64,000 bases of DNA from Phoronis australis (Eukaryota; Phoronida; Phoronidae). Shown piece by piece: positions 49,301 to 60,567 of this stretch. The stretch spans positions 382,438 to 446,437 of the forward strand of contig NMRA01000234.1 of assembly GCA_002633005.1 (NCBI GenBank). Direction: 5' to 3'. Position numbers and translations under genes: made by a program. The first letter of the stretch is position 1; every line of letters starts with the position of its first letter. The notes under the pieces were generated by a model. The model was not told where the DNA came from and ran no database searches. It was given only the letters and a program-made list of their open reading frames with translations.

Positions 49301-52300
49301 AGAGCACATGTCCTTACCCATGCATGCACATGCGCACAAGCAATGTATTAGTTGTCATTAGGCTGCCAGGATTGATGAAACAGAATCGACGAAACCGGAT
49401 TGAATTCGATGAAACGGCATTGAATTCAGACAACACGGTAGGATACACGAAACAGAATCAATTAAACAGCATTGAATTTAGTAAACAGGATAGAATATAC
49501 AAAACAGCATAGAGTTCACGATGTTGAATCAACGAGTGTAGATTGAATTGATGTAATAGCATTGAATATACAAGATAGGATTGAAATGTCCCATCGAGTT
49601 CATTAAATGGAATCGAATATGTACTTTAATGTTTTTTTGCAGAAATGGCTGCCCATAAAAAACCATGGTGGTGGTTGACCTCTTACTAAATATTTATCAG
49701 TTCAAGAAAAGATAAAAAAACTTCCCTTGTTTGATTATCCCTAAGTGTTTGGTACACCTCTTACAAAATGACTCGCGCATGACTCGCAAAGTTCAGTAAA
49801 TGTAACTTTTGAACTTAATTAACCTGAGACTACACTTCTATACCAAAGCTGTTTTTACACGGGGAACAGTTGTCATGGTGCGAGTTGTCACGGTTCAACT
49901 TGCTCCACTTTAGTCACATTAATTCAACATTAGATCACAAACTGGTGCAACATGAGTCAAGATTGTCTGCTTATGCTTGCATAAACTATACCGAATGTCC
50001 AAACCAGGTGGAATGTTAGCGAATCACCCGTAAACATGATATTGCTCAAATGTAACAGAGATGATCCCTTCCGTCTTGCCCCAGTTTGTGTTTAATTTAG
50101 CTGTGTATTTGAAACTGGAGTAACTGATGGAGTTCGACTTGCTCTAACCACTAAATCTGGTATCAACTTGCTCTGTGTCAGTTGTATTTACACATGTTCA
50201 CACCTGTGCCTGATCGGCTGTTCTTAAGTTGCTCCGTGACAATTGTCTCCCGTGTAGATGTGGCTCAAATGATGTTCACGTAAGTCACCCCAATATTACT
50301 TATTATTGACACAATATTAACCTGTCCTATATTGTCCTTATGGACTGTCCAGAGTTGGCAGGCAGGCAACTCTGGACGGCCAGAAAACTTCAATTCTTTC
50401 TGCTTGATTACTCTATTGTGCTTTAATCCGGCATCCTGAACAATTAAGACGTTTGATTTCTTTTCTTGCCCTGTTTGTGGAGTGAAAAAGTACTAGTAAG
50501 TGATAGTAGTGTGTCCTGTGTATACCGTAAACTCGCAGGTTAATGCCCTGGGCGCTTACATTGGGAAACCCTGAGATACGGGGGTGGGAGATTACCCAAG
50601 CAGTGGGCGCTTAAAATGAACAATTGGCTAAAAGTTGGGGGTGGGCGATTACCCAAGAGGTGGGTGCTTAGGTGAAATTTGCACAAAGTAGGGGATAGGC
50701 GATTACGTAAGCAGTGGGTGCTTAAACTGAAAATTGACGAAAAGTCGGGGATGGGCGATTACCCGGGCCTGGGCGTTAACCCGCGAGTTTACGGTACTCC
50801 CTGAAGCCCCTATGTTTGCTTCACAATCATAATAGTGTTATGTCCTGTTCAGGTGTGGTTACTTCTACACTTCGTTGATAATTGAGTGCAAGTATCACCT
50901 ATCATGGCTGATGAAGAAGTAAGTAAAGTGTGTTTTAAGGATTTTTGATTAGGAGCTCTAGACACGCACTTTTGTGGATAGCCATGATTGCACCAAAGGG
51001 CAGTTTCAATAGAGCCTTATTGTACCTTGGTTGTAATGGGGTATTTCATTTCACACCTAGGATAGCTTAGCGTAGGTCATTCCAGTCACTATGTAGCTAA
51101 CCATATTAGTTGCTATGAGCTCGGTTTGTTTGTCAGTGGTAATTTTTATTTATTTCTAATTGGTTTGTGAATGGTATTTGTTGAAAACTTTTTGATTAAT
51201 AACTTTTGAAGCTCTTACACATATTTTACGCAATAGATTATGTATTCTTAAAGACTAATTTACACTTAAAAAGAGTGGTTTAATTCCAATGGCATTAACT
51301 GCAGAATAAGACACACTGACTTGCATTGTTGTTGGATTTACTGTATTCTTGTGTTGAGGTATTTAATTGGGATTTCCATTATTCAATGTTTTCTTGCTAT
51401 GTCTGAATGTTGCTATTCCAACGCCTGTGTGAAGTGGCAGTCATGTGACATGAAATGCAGCTTAGATTTATACAATTTGATATTTTTACAGGTTTGAGGC
51501 ACTGGGTGGGAATTACGAAAGGCGTAAAATTTTGTCCTTTCTTGAGGTAAATGTCTTTCATTAATAATATGCCATTTGTATTTGTGTCATGTTGTTGCAG
51601 CTATGTAGTTCACAGGGGGCAAGCAAAACACATGATAAGAATTGAAGTGCACTTGGTTCTAGAGTGAACACTTGTTGTTTTACACAGAGTATTTATAAAA
51701 TCTCATTGATTGCAGACTGAAAATCGTGGTCAAAATTGATGTTTTTTGTTTTCAAAGTATTCTAATATAAATGCCTACAAATTTTCAAAATTCGAATGTT
51801 CACTTGATGGTTTTTATTTTTGACAACATCCCAAAAGTCTTTAAAACATCTTATAGAACAAAGAAATGAAATTTGGAAAATAACGGTGATCTCCACGAAA
51901 AAAATTAGAAAAAACGCACCCACATTATAACGAACATCTAGGCATTTTTGTACATTTAAGATTCTACGATCATCAAGGATTTTGAAAATGTTTAGATTCA
52001 TGGGTGAAGTTATTTAAGAAGTTTCATCCTTGGTAACGAGGGTAACCTTTTACTTTTAAAAGATAGTAATAAAGGTGTTAATGCTTGAAATCAATGTTAT
52101 TCCTAATATCTGCCCCCCACAGGTATCCCCCCGCACTTTTTGAGTACAGATAAACATCTATAGAGTGGTACAATAGTGATCACCAGGCTAGGCTACTTTC
52201 AGTGGGCACTAGTCCTCTTATCTGATCAAATCACCCACGTGTATTCGAACATTTGGGCTTCCCAGGTTGTGGACTTTCTGCTATATGACTTTTGACGGAT

Positions 52301-55300
52301 TGTTCTAAAATCCCTCGACTCCCACATCCCACGACCCCCTCAACCCACGACTCTTTCGACCCAGTCTACACAAGCTCTACTCGATCTGAACATAGAACGA
52401 GCGCTGACTTGCAGGACCAACGAGTGGGCCCTTGAGCTCGGATGGCTTTTCCCTGTATTTTTTTGCGATTAAGAGTGCCAATTCGGTAAGTCTGAAAGCC
52501 AAAAACAGGAAAAAATCAAAGACCTACCAAGTTTTCAAATGTCGTTCCCGGCAAAGTGTGATCGCTTCGTCTGCTTCTTCAGGGAATGGCAGATTCAAGC
52601 TTTTTTGGGAGAGTGCAAGGAGTCGATGAATATGTATTTTCTTCTGTAAACACAGTTTGAAAAAACAAAATGTTAACTAAAAAGGTATCTCATTGTTACA
52701 TGGAGTATATTGTAAACGAGTATACAACAGAAAGCAAATAATGAAAATGTGAAATTATGTCCATTCACGTTAACTTAANTACTCGATCTGAACATAGAAC
52801 AAGCGCTGACTTGCAGGACCAACGAGTCGGCCCTTGAGCTCGGCTGGCTTTTCCCTGTATTTTTTTGCAATTAAGAGTGCCAATTCGGTAAGTCTGAAAG
52901 TCAAAAACAGGAAAAAAAAAACAATGCGACCAAATCAAATCAAAGACCTACCAAGTTTTCAAATGTCGTTCCCGGCAAAGTGTGATCGCTTGGTCTGCTT
53001 CTTCAGGGAATGGCAGATTCAAGCTTTTTTGGGAGAGTGCAAGGAGTCGATGAATATGTATTTTCTTCTGTAAACACAGTTTGAAAAAACAAAATGTTAA
53101 CTAAAAAGGTATCTCATTGTTACATGGAGTATATTGTAAACGAGTATACAACAGAAAGCAAATAATGAAAATGTGAAATTATGTCCATTCACGTTAACTT
53201 AACATACTGTCTCTCTCCCTAAGTTTAGTAGAACAGGGCCAGTTTTAGCCGGTTGTGGAACTATTTCCATGACAACGACGGCACGTTAACATTTCACTAT
53301 AATTTTAGATCATGTTCTTATGCCATTTTCTGTTTTTAACCACCAGACTTGAGCCAGAGCAGAATCTCATGTAGGTAAGTCTTATGGGAAAGTCATTCAG
53401 TGACGTAATGTGGTTATGAAATGTATAAAAAGTGCAAAGATACATCTGTTGCCAAAGTTGTGGGTCGACGGGGTTGTGGATCGAGGAGGTCGTGGGGTGT
53501 GGGGCCAAGGGGTTACTATTAGAACAATCCGACTTTCACTGATCATTTCCAGTGCATCAAAGTGTCCAAGAGCGGTGACTGGTCTCCGAGTCAAACTTGG
53601 GTATTTTGTGAAGTCCTGAAAGTCAGTGCTGTAGATTTACCTGTACTACAGGTATTAAAGTCGGTATAGCTATGTGTGCCACTCTACAGATTTGTCTCTC
53701 ATTACAGTTGGCTGATGATTACGATGTGGTGGTTAACTGTGCTGGTTTAAGTAACCAATGGCTAATGGATGACAACACGTTGTACCCCGTCCGAGGCCAG
53801 GTGTTCAAGGTAGTATCATTAAGGTGTCTTTAGTGTGTTAAAGTACTGTTCACTGTAATCACATCTTTTGAAAAGCTATGTAGTGTTTTGTGACTCTTGC
53901 CTATACTCACCATCAGTACTCACCAATATTTGTGTTTGCACTGTTGTTGAGATGAGTGGTCATGACCAGAGAATATCCGAGCCACACTCAAGCCTGAGCC
54001 AAAACAACTGGTGCTGGTTATAACATTTCTAAGATTTAGGTAATTTGTTTTTCATGTGTGAAACCCAGTTTGTGAGCATTGTTAATGACCAGGAACTCTT
54101 CAAATAGTCTATACCATTAAGTGTGCTGGATGGACACTTCAAATGGTGTCTATACCTGTAGTTAGTAGTAATGCTAGATGAACACTTCAAATAGTCTATA
54201 CCAGAGTAACAGTGCTGGGTGGACACTTTAAATAATCTATACCAGTAACAGTGCTGGGTAGACACTTCAAATAATCTATATCAGTAACAGTGCTGGGTGG
54301 ACACTTCAAATAGTTTATACCAGTAACAGTGCTGGGTATACACTTCAAATAATCTGTACCAGTAACAGTGCTAAGTGGATATGGGGTGGACGCTTCAAAT
54401 AGTCTATACCTGTAACAGTGCTGGAAGGACACCCTGACTTCAAAAAGTGAACACTTCAAACAGTCTTTAAATAGTCCGTTTTTTACCTTCCATTTTTGAA
54501 TGTTTTCATTCCACCCCACCACCTCCGTCTTTTCGTGCAGTTGTCATTTAATGTATTTCATTATTTTATATTTTCATATGACCTGTATACAGATGTAGAT
54601 TGTTTTTCGAGTGCTATAACCAAAGCTATGGATGACTTTGTTGTTTCAGTTATAGCAGTTTGTTTCTTTTCAGGTAAAAATGCCCTGGCAGACGCACTTC
54701 GTTTATGCAGACCATGTTGACACCTATATTTTAGTAGGGTAAAAAAAATTTTTGCTCTTAGCTGCTATTCCTTTGTGTCTCGGTATTTCTTAATGGTCTC
54801 GTTTAAATTTTGAACTCAAAACCTTGTCTGGGAAAACATGTGTAATGCGGTTTTTGAGAGTTGTGAACTGAGCTGTGTTTATTAAATTTGTATGGAAGAG
54901 ATTGCGAACTACCATGGACGGAGAAAGTGGAAGGACATTTTTGCACATGAACCAAGTTTATTGGAAGAAAAAGAGAATGGCTTGTCACATATTTCCACAC
55001 TATGAAGTGCCACCTAATGTTTTCTGCAGACCTTATTGAAATGCCAATCTGCCAGCACTTCTCTATCTATAGTCTATACTCTAATGGTATTTGTAGCATA
55101 TGTAATCCTCAGAAAATCTAGGAAACTAATCTGGGTGTTATTGTTCCGCATAGTTTTTATTATATGTGACAAAAGGCATCGAAAAGGGGGTGTTAACATG
55201 ATAGACCTGATACATTTTAATGTAGCTCTTAAACTTTCGTGGATAAGGAGACTTTTTACTTGTATATATTGCACACTTAAAATTAAACTGAAAAGGGCCT

Positions 55301-58300
55301 GCACTGGGAGACTGACGTGTGTATGTGTGGGTCTGCACTGGGTGACTGATGNTAATCTATACCAGTAACAGTGCTGGGTAGACACTTCAAATAATCTATA
55401 CCAGTAACAGTGCTGGGTAGACACTTCAAATAATCTATACCAGTAACAGTGCTGGGTAGACACTTCAAATAATCTGTACCAGTAACAGTGCTAAGTGGAT
55501 ATGGGGTGGACGCTTCAAATAGTCTATACCTGTAACAGTGCTGGGTGGACACTTCAAAAAGTCTATAACATGAACCGTGCTAGGTGAACACTTCAAACAG
55601 TCTTTAAATAGTACATTTTTTACCCCACCACCTTCGTCTTTTCGTGCAGTTGTCATTTAATGTATTTCATTATTTTATATTTCATACGACCTGTATGCAG
55701 ATGTAGATTGTTTTTCGAGTGCTATAGCCACAGCTATGGATGACTTTGTTGTTTCAGTTATAGCAGTTTGTTTCTTTTCCAGGTAAAAATGCCCTGGCAG
55801 ACGCACTTCGTTTATGCAGACCATGTTGACACCTATATTTTAGTAGGGTAAAAAAATTTTTGCTCTTAGCTGCTATTCGTTTGTGTCTCGGTATTTCTTA
55901 ATGGTCTCGTTTAAATTTTGAACTCAAAACCTTGTCTGGGAAAACATGCGTAATGCGGTTTTTGAGAGTTGTGAACTAAGCTGTGTTTATTAAATATGTA
56001 TGGAAGAGATTGCAAACTACCATGGACAGAGAAAGAGGAAGGACATTTTTGCACATGAACCAAGTTTATTGGAGGAAAAAGAGAATGGCTTGTCACATAT
56101 TTCAACACTATGAAGTGCCACCCAATGTTTTCTGCAGACCTTATTGAAATGCCAATCTGCCAGCACTACTCTAATGTTATGCCAATCTGCCAGCACTACT
56201 CTATCTATAGTCTATACTCTAATGGTATTTGTAGCATATGTAATCCTGTTTTGAAAATCTAGGAAACTAACCTGGGTGTTATTGTTCCGCATATATTTTA
56301 TTATATGTAACAAAAAGCATCGAAAACGGGGTGTTAACATGATAGACCTGATACATTTTAATGTAGCTCTTAAACTTTCTTGGATAAGGAGACTGTTTAC
56401 TTGTACATATTGCACACTTAAAATTAATCTGAAAAGGGCCTGCACTGGGTGACTGATGTGTGTATGTGTGGGCCTGCACTGGGTGACTGACGTGTGTATG
56501 TGTGGGCCTGCACTGGGTGACTGATGTGTGTATGTGTATCATAAAAAGTTAACTTCAACACTATGATCACTAACATTTTTGTAATGTTATATTTGAATGT
56601 CATTGCCTCAACATTATTGAGAACTATTTGTAATGTTATGTTTGAAGAATAAATGGTAAAAAATGTTTGAAAATAATGAGAAATTATATGTGCTTCTTGT
56701 AATGTTTTAGCAAAGACAATGTAATAGTTGGTGGTCACAGAGTGTCTGAGAAAGGCAATGAGAGTCTTGACCATAACCCAGAGCATTCACGACTTATCTG
56801 GAAGCACGCTGTAGAGGTCCTGCCCAGTTTAAAGGTATTCTAAAATGCAATGAATTTGTTATGCATATTTTCTCGTTTTAGCCGATTGCCCATAGAGAGT
56901 AGACAGTTTCTTCACTAAAACGGGGTACTTACAAAAACTAATCCACTCAGGCTGGAAGTAACCTTGAGGCTATACTGTTTTTGACTTAGTAACAATTAAG
57001 AGTTTACAATTCTGGGCTATGATGTGTTCTAACTGCCCATTCTTTTACTAAACTGTTACAAATTGGCCACAATGTTTTGTTAACTGTAATAAATTGTGGC
57101 TGGTCAAAGGGCAGGTTCACAGCATGCCTGAGATTCTCAACTGTGCAATTTTTATTAGAAGTTTTGTGGTAACTTTGACCTATTGATTGAAAGCAATGTA
57201 TTAATGTAGGTTTACACATTCATAACAAAATCAACATCTTAATTGAACAACTTCGCTGACTGGAACACCAATTTTTCTGGAAGTTAAAAAAAAAATTGTA
57301 TGTGGTCTGCTACACATTGTACCAGACGTGCGCAGGCCTCGNTTTTGTAATGTTATATTTGAATGTCATTGCCTCAACATTATTGGGAACTATTTGTAAT
57401 GTTATGTTTGAAGAATAAATGGTAAAAAATGTTTAAAAATAATGAGAAATTATATGTGCTTCTTGTAATGTTTTAGCAAAGACAATGTAATAGTTGGTGG
57501 TCACAGAGTGTCTGAGAAAGGCAATGAGAGTCTTGACCATAACCCAGAGCATTCACGACTTATCTGGAAGCACGCTGTTGAGGTCCTGCCCAGTTTAAAG
57601 GTATTCTAAAATGCAATGAATTTGTTATGCATATTTTCTCGTTTTAGCCGATTGCCCATAGAGAGTAGACACTTTCTTCACTAAAACAGGGTACTTACAA
57701 AAACTAATCCACTCAGGCTGGAAGTAACCTTGAGGCTGTACTGTTTTTGACTTAGTAACAATTAAGAGTTTACAATTCTGGGCTGTGATGTGTTCTAACT
57801 GCCCATTCTTTTACTAAACTGTTACAAATTGCCCACAATGTTTTGTTAACTGTAATAAATTGTGGCTGGTCAAAGGGCAGGTTCACAGCATGCCTGAGAT
57901 TCTCAACTGTGCAATTTTTATTAGAAGTTTTGTGGTAACTTTGACCTATTGATTGAAAGCAATGTATTAATGTAGGTTTACACATTCATAACAAAATCAA
58001 CATCTTAATTGAACAACTTCGCTGACTGGAACACCAATTTTTCTGGAAGTTAAAAAAAAAATTGTATGTGGTCTGCTACACATTGTACCAGACGTGCGCA
58101 GGCCTCGCATGTGGGCCCATTCCACTGATCACCTAGAACTATTTTTGTACTACTGGGTAAATTATTAATATATGGTTAAAACCGAGCTGAGGAGCTAGAA
58201 ACCTGGCTCAAGGGCTTAGCAGTGTGACCTGCTGGGACTCAACCCACGACCTCGAGTAAGGAAAGTGGGCACTTATCAACCAGGCCAAACTGCCTCCTGT

Positions 58301-59798
58301 GGAAGTTAATTCACTAATAGATGTAAAAGTCAAGTTTCATTGCAATATAAGTGCACTGTGTGAATGTCATGATCCTGAAAGTCTGACCAGATTACACTTT
58401 CGACATGCATTGTTTTGCTTGCTATTTTGCTATCAGTCTAAACAGTTTTACTGTTTAATTTACTTTAATTCCCTTGCCTTTCAAATAAATACTAATTATA
58501 GACATCACTAACTCTCAATATTAGCTGTGCCAGAAAGAATGCAGACCTTATTTCACTATGAGAGTGGCAAAAAGTTGAGGCTCGTGTTGAATTTGCCTTT
58601 AAAATTGTAGCATTCACGAACACATTTAGCTGTCGAGCCATTATTGCCATTGGTTCTCTGTTTCCTGGGGGCCCTAACATTTAGTGTGAGTACAATTCTA
58701 CAGGAAGCGGAAGTGGAGGCAGAGTGGGTGGGACTACGTCCTCAGCGAGACAGTGAAGTGCGTGTAGAGTGCGACACATTGACAGGCCGGGGCAAGCAAG
58801 TGCAGGTAGATTGAGTCCAAGCTTGAAATTTTTAGACAGTGTATATGGCTAAAGCCAGATGATGTGCTGAATACATGTGCTAAAAGAAAGTCTCTTCTCT
58901 GCAGTCATTTGTGCACGCAGTCATTGTTACACTTCCGTCACCTAATATGAATTAACTTGTACTAATGAAGTGCTGTCATATTTGATCTATGTGCAGTTAC
59001 AATCCTATGCTACTAGGCTTGATGTCTTGGGTTGAACTCTCCTCTTTTGCGGTGAAAATGCACTGCATGACTGACCTACTTTTCACGATGTCGGGCTTTC
59101 TGGAAGAACATCAGACTGCACATCTAGCAGTGAGGCATTTGTCCTATTTGCAAATGTCTTGGTGTCAGTTGCAGTTACACAGTTTTAGCTGCATTACAAT
59201 GATGAATTGCACAATAATTAGGATGAGAGAGTAATTAGTGCAGCTGCTTGTGAAAAAGCAGAGCAAGTGGTTGGCACATGTGTTGCATTGTAGGTAAATA
59301 TCTTAGAATGAGGGTGGTGCTGTGGTATTTCAGGACAGGCTTATTGTGGTACTTGATTGTGCTCAAATTGAACACATTTTTGTAGCTGAAAAGCATTTTA
59401 GCTTTAAAGGTTTATGCAATTTTAAATTTACCTGTATCACTGCAACAAGCCGAAAGTTTTTTCTTGAACATTTCTGTGTGACATCCTTGCTATTTTAAAA
59501 GCCTCCAATTTATCTTCATATAGGCATCAACAGGCGTTTAAAATGTTGCTGTATATGAAAAAAGTCAGAAATACAGACATTTCATTATCGACTTGGAACG
59601 GATTTAAACTTGTGATTAGTTTCTGAAGTCCCTCAAACATTGCGCAGTGCATGATCAAAAGAGTGAGTTGGTCTTTTTCTTTCCCAGATGGTGCATAATT
59701 ATGGTCATGGAGGCTTTGGTGTCAGTTTGGCATGGGGCACAGCTCAGGAGGCCACTGAATTGGTCAAACAACTTGTGGGCTCCACGGCCAAGCTATAG
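40358..59798 (+). CDS. DDO: D-aspartate/D-amino-acid oxidase family flavoenzyme (10 coding exons, 333 aa)
   Basis: Exons: 40358-40536, 42150-42264, 43624-43706 (or duplicate 47585-47667), 50853-50918, 51492-51546, 53708-53809, 54674-54738 (or 55783-55847), 56711-56834 (or 57477-57600), 58704-58805, 59688-59798. One copy of each duplicated exon gives 1002 bases with consistent phases (human DDO about 341 aa). The N-terminal FAD motif is VVGAGAPGMSSALC. TTSYSAGGN replaces the usual TTSxxAAG. Later come VVVNCAGLSNQWL, PVRGQV, GLRPQRDSEVR (the conserved substrate-carboxylate Arg) and the family signature HNYGHGGFGVSLAWGTA. The C-terminus AKL fits a PTS1 peroxisomal signal. The enzyme would oxidatively deaminate D-amino acids with FAD, releasing H2O2. 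Assignment to DDO rather than DAO is not certain: a Tyr stands where the mammalian DDO acidic-substrate Arg is expected. Duplicated exons are assembly artefacts. Confidence 0.92.
40815..41810. mobile_element. About 1-kb TIR element with TA target duplication
   Basis: The ends are CGGTAAAGTCGCGTGATTT and, inverted, CGGTAAAGTTGCGTGATTT, continuing to TCGGAC, so the 25-bp TIRs differ at one base. TA flanks both sides, as in the Tc1/mariner-IS630 group. TTCGGAC recurs near both ends in inverted arrangement, possibly as transposase binding sites. There is no transposase frame, so it is non-autonomous. It lies in DDO intron 1. Confidence 0.8.
42510..42875. repeat. Two diverged tandem units of about 210 bp
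   Basis: TCTCTGTCTGG(A/G)CTT(G/A)GGCGT begins both units (near 42510 and 42720). Each ends with a CC(C/T)TAGTGGCATTT phrase. They are intronic in DDO with no coding signal. Confidence 0.6.
43624..43706 (+). CDS. DDO: DDO exon 3, copy a
   Basis: It encodes KFEEFLKDLPHWHRLDEKEL and SLFPKKYK after a TTGTAG acceptor and before GTAAGC. It joins exon 2 (ending QYQP) in phase 0 and exon 4 (KCGYFYTS) in phase 2. Confidence 0.85.
43775..45723. mobile_element. 2-kb element with ~295-bp TIRs and 17-bp flanking direct repeat, copy a
   Basis: The left TIR 43775-44068 matches the reverse complement of 45428-45723 nearly throughout, starting ATGGGC(G/A)GCC. The TIRs are filled with recurring ATTCAATCC and TTCTGTTTCGTC motifs. 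The flanks carry the same direct repeat AAAAACCATGGTGGTGG (43755-43771 and 45725-45741). The core has two frames conserved between both haplotype copies: 44262-44486 on + and 45191-45373 on minus (containing FNDDFLYRLQYLLDQRMLDV). I recognise neither. The long TIR and long flank do not fit a common superfamily. Confidence 0.75.
45769..46019. other. Assembly gap (251 N)
   Basis: A run of unknown bases sits exactly between the two near-identical blocks, which continue on both sides as separate copies of the same locus. Confidence 0.99.
46370..47331 (+). mobile_element. hAT5-like transposon, copy 2, with 5-bp target duplication
   Basis: It starts CAGTGGCGGATCTAGG and ends as the inverse of CATAGGCGGATTTAGG. 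The 962-bp element is flanked by AGACA on both sides (46365-46369 and 47332-47336). The empty site with a single AGACA is at 43357-43361 in the other haplotype copy, so both boundaries are proven by the sequence. It is non-autonomous. On its minus strand it carries a well-formed tRNA-like promoter at 46571-46634. Confidence 0.92.
46571..46634 (-). other. tRNA-like pol III promoter inside the transposon
   Basis: Read on minus it contains GGTGTAGTGGTAACGC (A-box type) and, after a normal tRNA spacing, GAGTTCGAGTC (B-box type). The 5' half resembles a real tRNA. A complete acceptor stem is not evident, so it is tRNA-derived rather than a functional tRNA gene. Confidence 0.6.
47585..47667 (+). 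CDS. DDO: DDO exon 3, copy b (allelic duplicate)
   Basis: Same length, phases and splice sites as 43624-43706, but it reads KFEEVLKEIPHWHRLDEKEL, with three replacements (F/V, D/E, L/I). Five of 83 bases differ, denser than in the flanking introns. Most likely it is the second allele placed in tandem. A true duplicated exon cannot be excluded. Confidence 0.75.
47736..49656. mobile_element. Long-TIR element, copy b (second haplotype)
   Basis: It is the counterpart of 43775-45723 with the same boundaries, TIR motifs and core frames (48223-48450 on +, 49125-49307 on minus). Few substitutions separate them. Flanks again carry the ACCATG(G/A)TGGTGG direct repeat. Confidence 0.75.
49855..50259. 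mobile_element. About 400-bp MITE with TTACACGGG-type TIRs
   Basis: The left end TTTACACGGGGAACAGTTGT is mirrored at the right by an inverted CTACACGGGAGACAATTGT. The inside holds repeated (A/C)AACTTGCTC phrases. It is non-coding and lies in DDO intron 3. Confidence 0.6.
50525..50794. mobile_element. 270-bp MITE with TA target duplication and internal tandem units
   Basis: The ends are CCGTAAACTCGC(A/G)GGTTAA in inverted orientation, flanked by TA on both sides. The interior is four diverged units carrying GGGCGATTACC and GTGGG(C/T)GCTTA. It sits 58 bp upstream of DDO exon 4. Confidence 0.8.
52298..53530. mobile_element. TIR element interrupted by an assembly duplication
   Basis: GGATTGTTCTAAAA plus a C-rich stretch (52298-52365) is mirrored, inverted, at 53461-53530. 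Inside, 52378-52778 is repeated from 52780 to about 53202 across the N at 52779, so the true element is probably about 830 bp. A related copy starts near 60045, downstream of DDO. Confidence 0.6.
54060..54480. repeat. 39-bp minisatellite, about ten units
   Basis: Units contain ACACTTCAAATA(A/G)TCTATACC and AGTAACAGTGCTGGGT. A second stretch of the same array is at 55353-55610, immediately after N 55352, where the assembly restarts inside the repeat. It is intronic, between DDO exons 5b (53708-53809) and 54674-54738. Confidence 0.85.
54234..56500. repeat. DDO: Tandem duplicate block around N 55352 containing a DDO exon twice
   Basis: Segment 54234-55351 is repeated at 55353-56500 with small differences. 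The 65-bp exon encoding VKMPWQTHFVYADHVDTYIL occurs at 54674-54738 and 55783-55847 with identical coding sequence. Splicing both would shift the frame, which supports an unmerged-allele artefact. Confidence 0.8.
56435..56540. repeat. 33-bp tandem repeat, three units
   Basis: CCTGCACTGGGTGACTGA followed by a GTGTGTATGTGTGGG tail recurs three times. One unit marks the edge of the preceding block at 55320-55351. Confidence 0.8.
56573..58107. repeat. DDO: Tandem duplicate block around N 57342 containing a DDO exon twice
   Basis: Segment 56573-57341 is repeated at 57343-58107. The 124-bp exon encoding KDNVIVGGHRVSEKGNESLD and the following HNPEHSRLIWKHAVEVLPSLK part is present at 56711-56834 and 57477-57600 with the same protein. 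The first block stops inside the SINE tail, a typical contig end. Confidence 0.8.
58052..58297 (-). mobile_element. tRNA-derived SINE, copy 2 (inverted)
   Basis: This is the reverse complement of the element at 4491-4733 over its full length, including the poly-T end (here A10 near 58052) and the head. It lies in the intron before DDO exon 58704-58805. The duplicate block at 57277-57341 contains its truncated tail. Confidence 0.85.
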
Positions 59799-59897
59799 AA
59801 TGTCGCAAACAGCTGTTGTGGTAATCATCGTATCTGACAGATGTGTATCAAACTTTTATGTTTTATTGTATTGTGTACTGTGCTAATATCCCATTCA

Positions 59898-60567
59898 TAT
59901 AAGTTTGTGATATCTACACACTGAGTACAAACCATGCTAGTAATAGACTAAGTTTTCTTGATTTTTGTTTTGTGTAGAAATTTGACAAAATAAAATTTTA
60001 CTTGTTAAATGAAAGGAGATTTTCCCTATTATATGGGATTGTCCTAAAACCCCCTTGGCCCCCACACCTCTCGACCTCCTTGACCCATGACCCCATCGCA
60101 CAGCTCACAACCCCCTTGACCCAGTCTACACAAGCTCGACTTGATCTAAACATAGAAAAAGCACTGACATACAGGACCAACCAGTTGAGCTGTGAGATCA
60201 GCTGGCTTTTCTCTGTTNATGCAAGTTTGTGATATCACTGAGTACAAACCATGCTAGTAATAGACTAAGTTTTCTTGATTTTTGTTTTGTGTAGAAATTT
60301 GACAAAATAAAATTTTACTTGTTAAATGAAAGGAGATTTTCCCTATTATATGGGATTGTCCTAAAACCCCCTTGGCCCCCACACCTCTCGACCTCCTTGA
60401 CCCATGACCCCATCGCACAGCTCACAACCCCCTTGACCCAGTCTACACAAGCTCGACTTGATCTAAACATAGAAAAAGCACTGACATACAGGACCAACCA
60501 GTTGAGCTGTGAGATCAGCTGGCTTTTCTCTGTTTTTTTTTTGCAATTAAGAAAGTTGATTCTCTAA
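59898..60567. repeat. Tandem duplicate around N 60218
   Basis: Segment 59898-60217 (end of the DDO 3' UTR plus the following repeat) reappears at 60219-60535 with almost no change, again meeting at a single N. It gives two apparent poly(A) sites where there is probably one. Confidence 0.8.
59989..59994 (+). terminator. DDO polyadenylation signal (AATAAA)
   Basis: Canonical AATAAA lies 191 nt after the DDO stop codon and is the first one in a plausible position. A duplicated copy follows near 60306 because of the N 60218 repeat. Confidence 0.6.

Larger units (their letters stand above)
43015..49701. repeat. Large tandem duplication across a 251-N gap (probable two haplotypes)
   Basis: Segment 43015-45768 and segment 46020-49701 align end to end with roughly 1-3% substitutions outside indels. 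The second carries an extra 962-bp transposon. The gap 45769-46019 sits exactly at the junction. Each copy contains DDO exon 3. Splicing both copies (83 bp each) would shift the frame, so only one can be in a real transcript. Confidence 0.8.
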
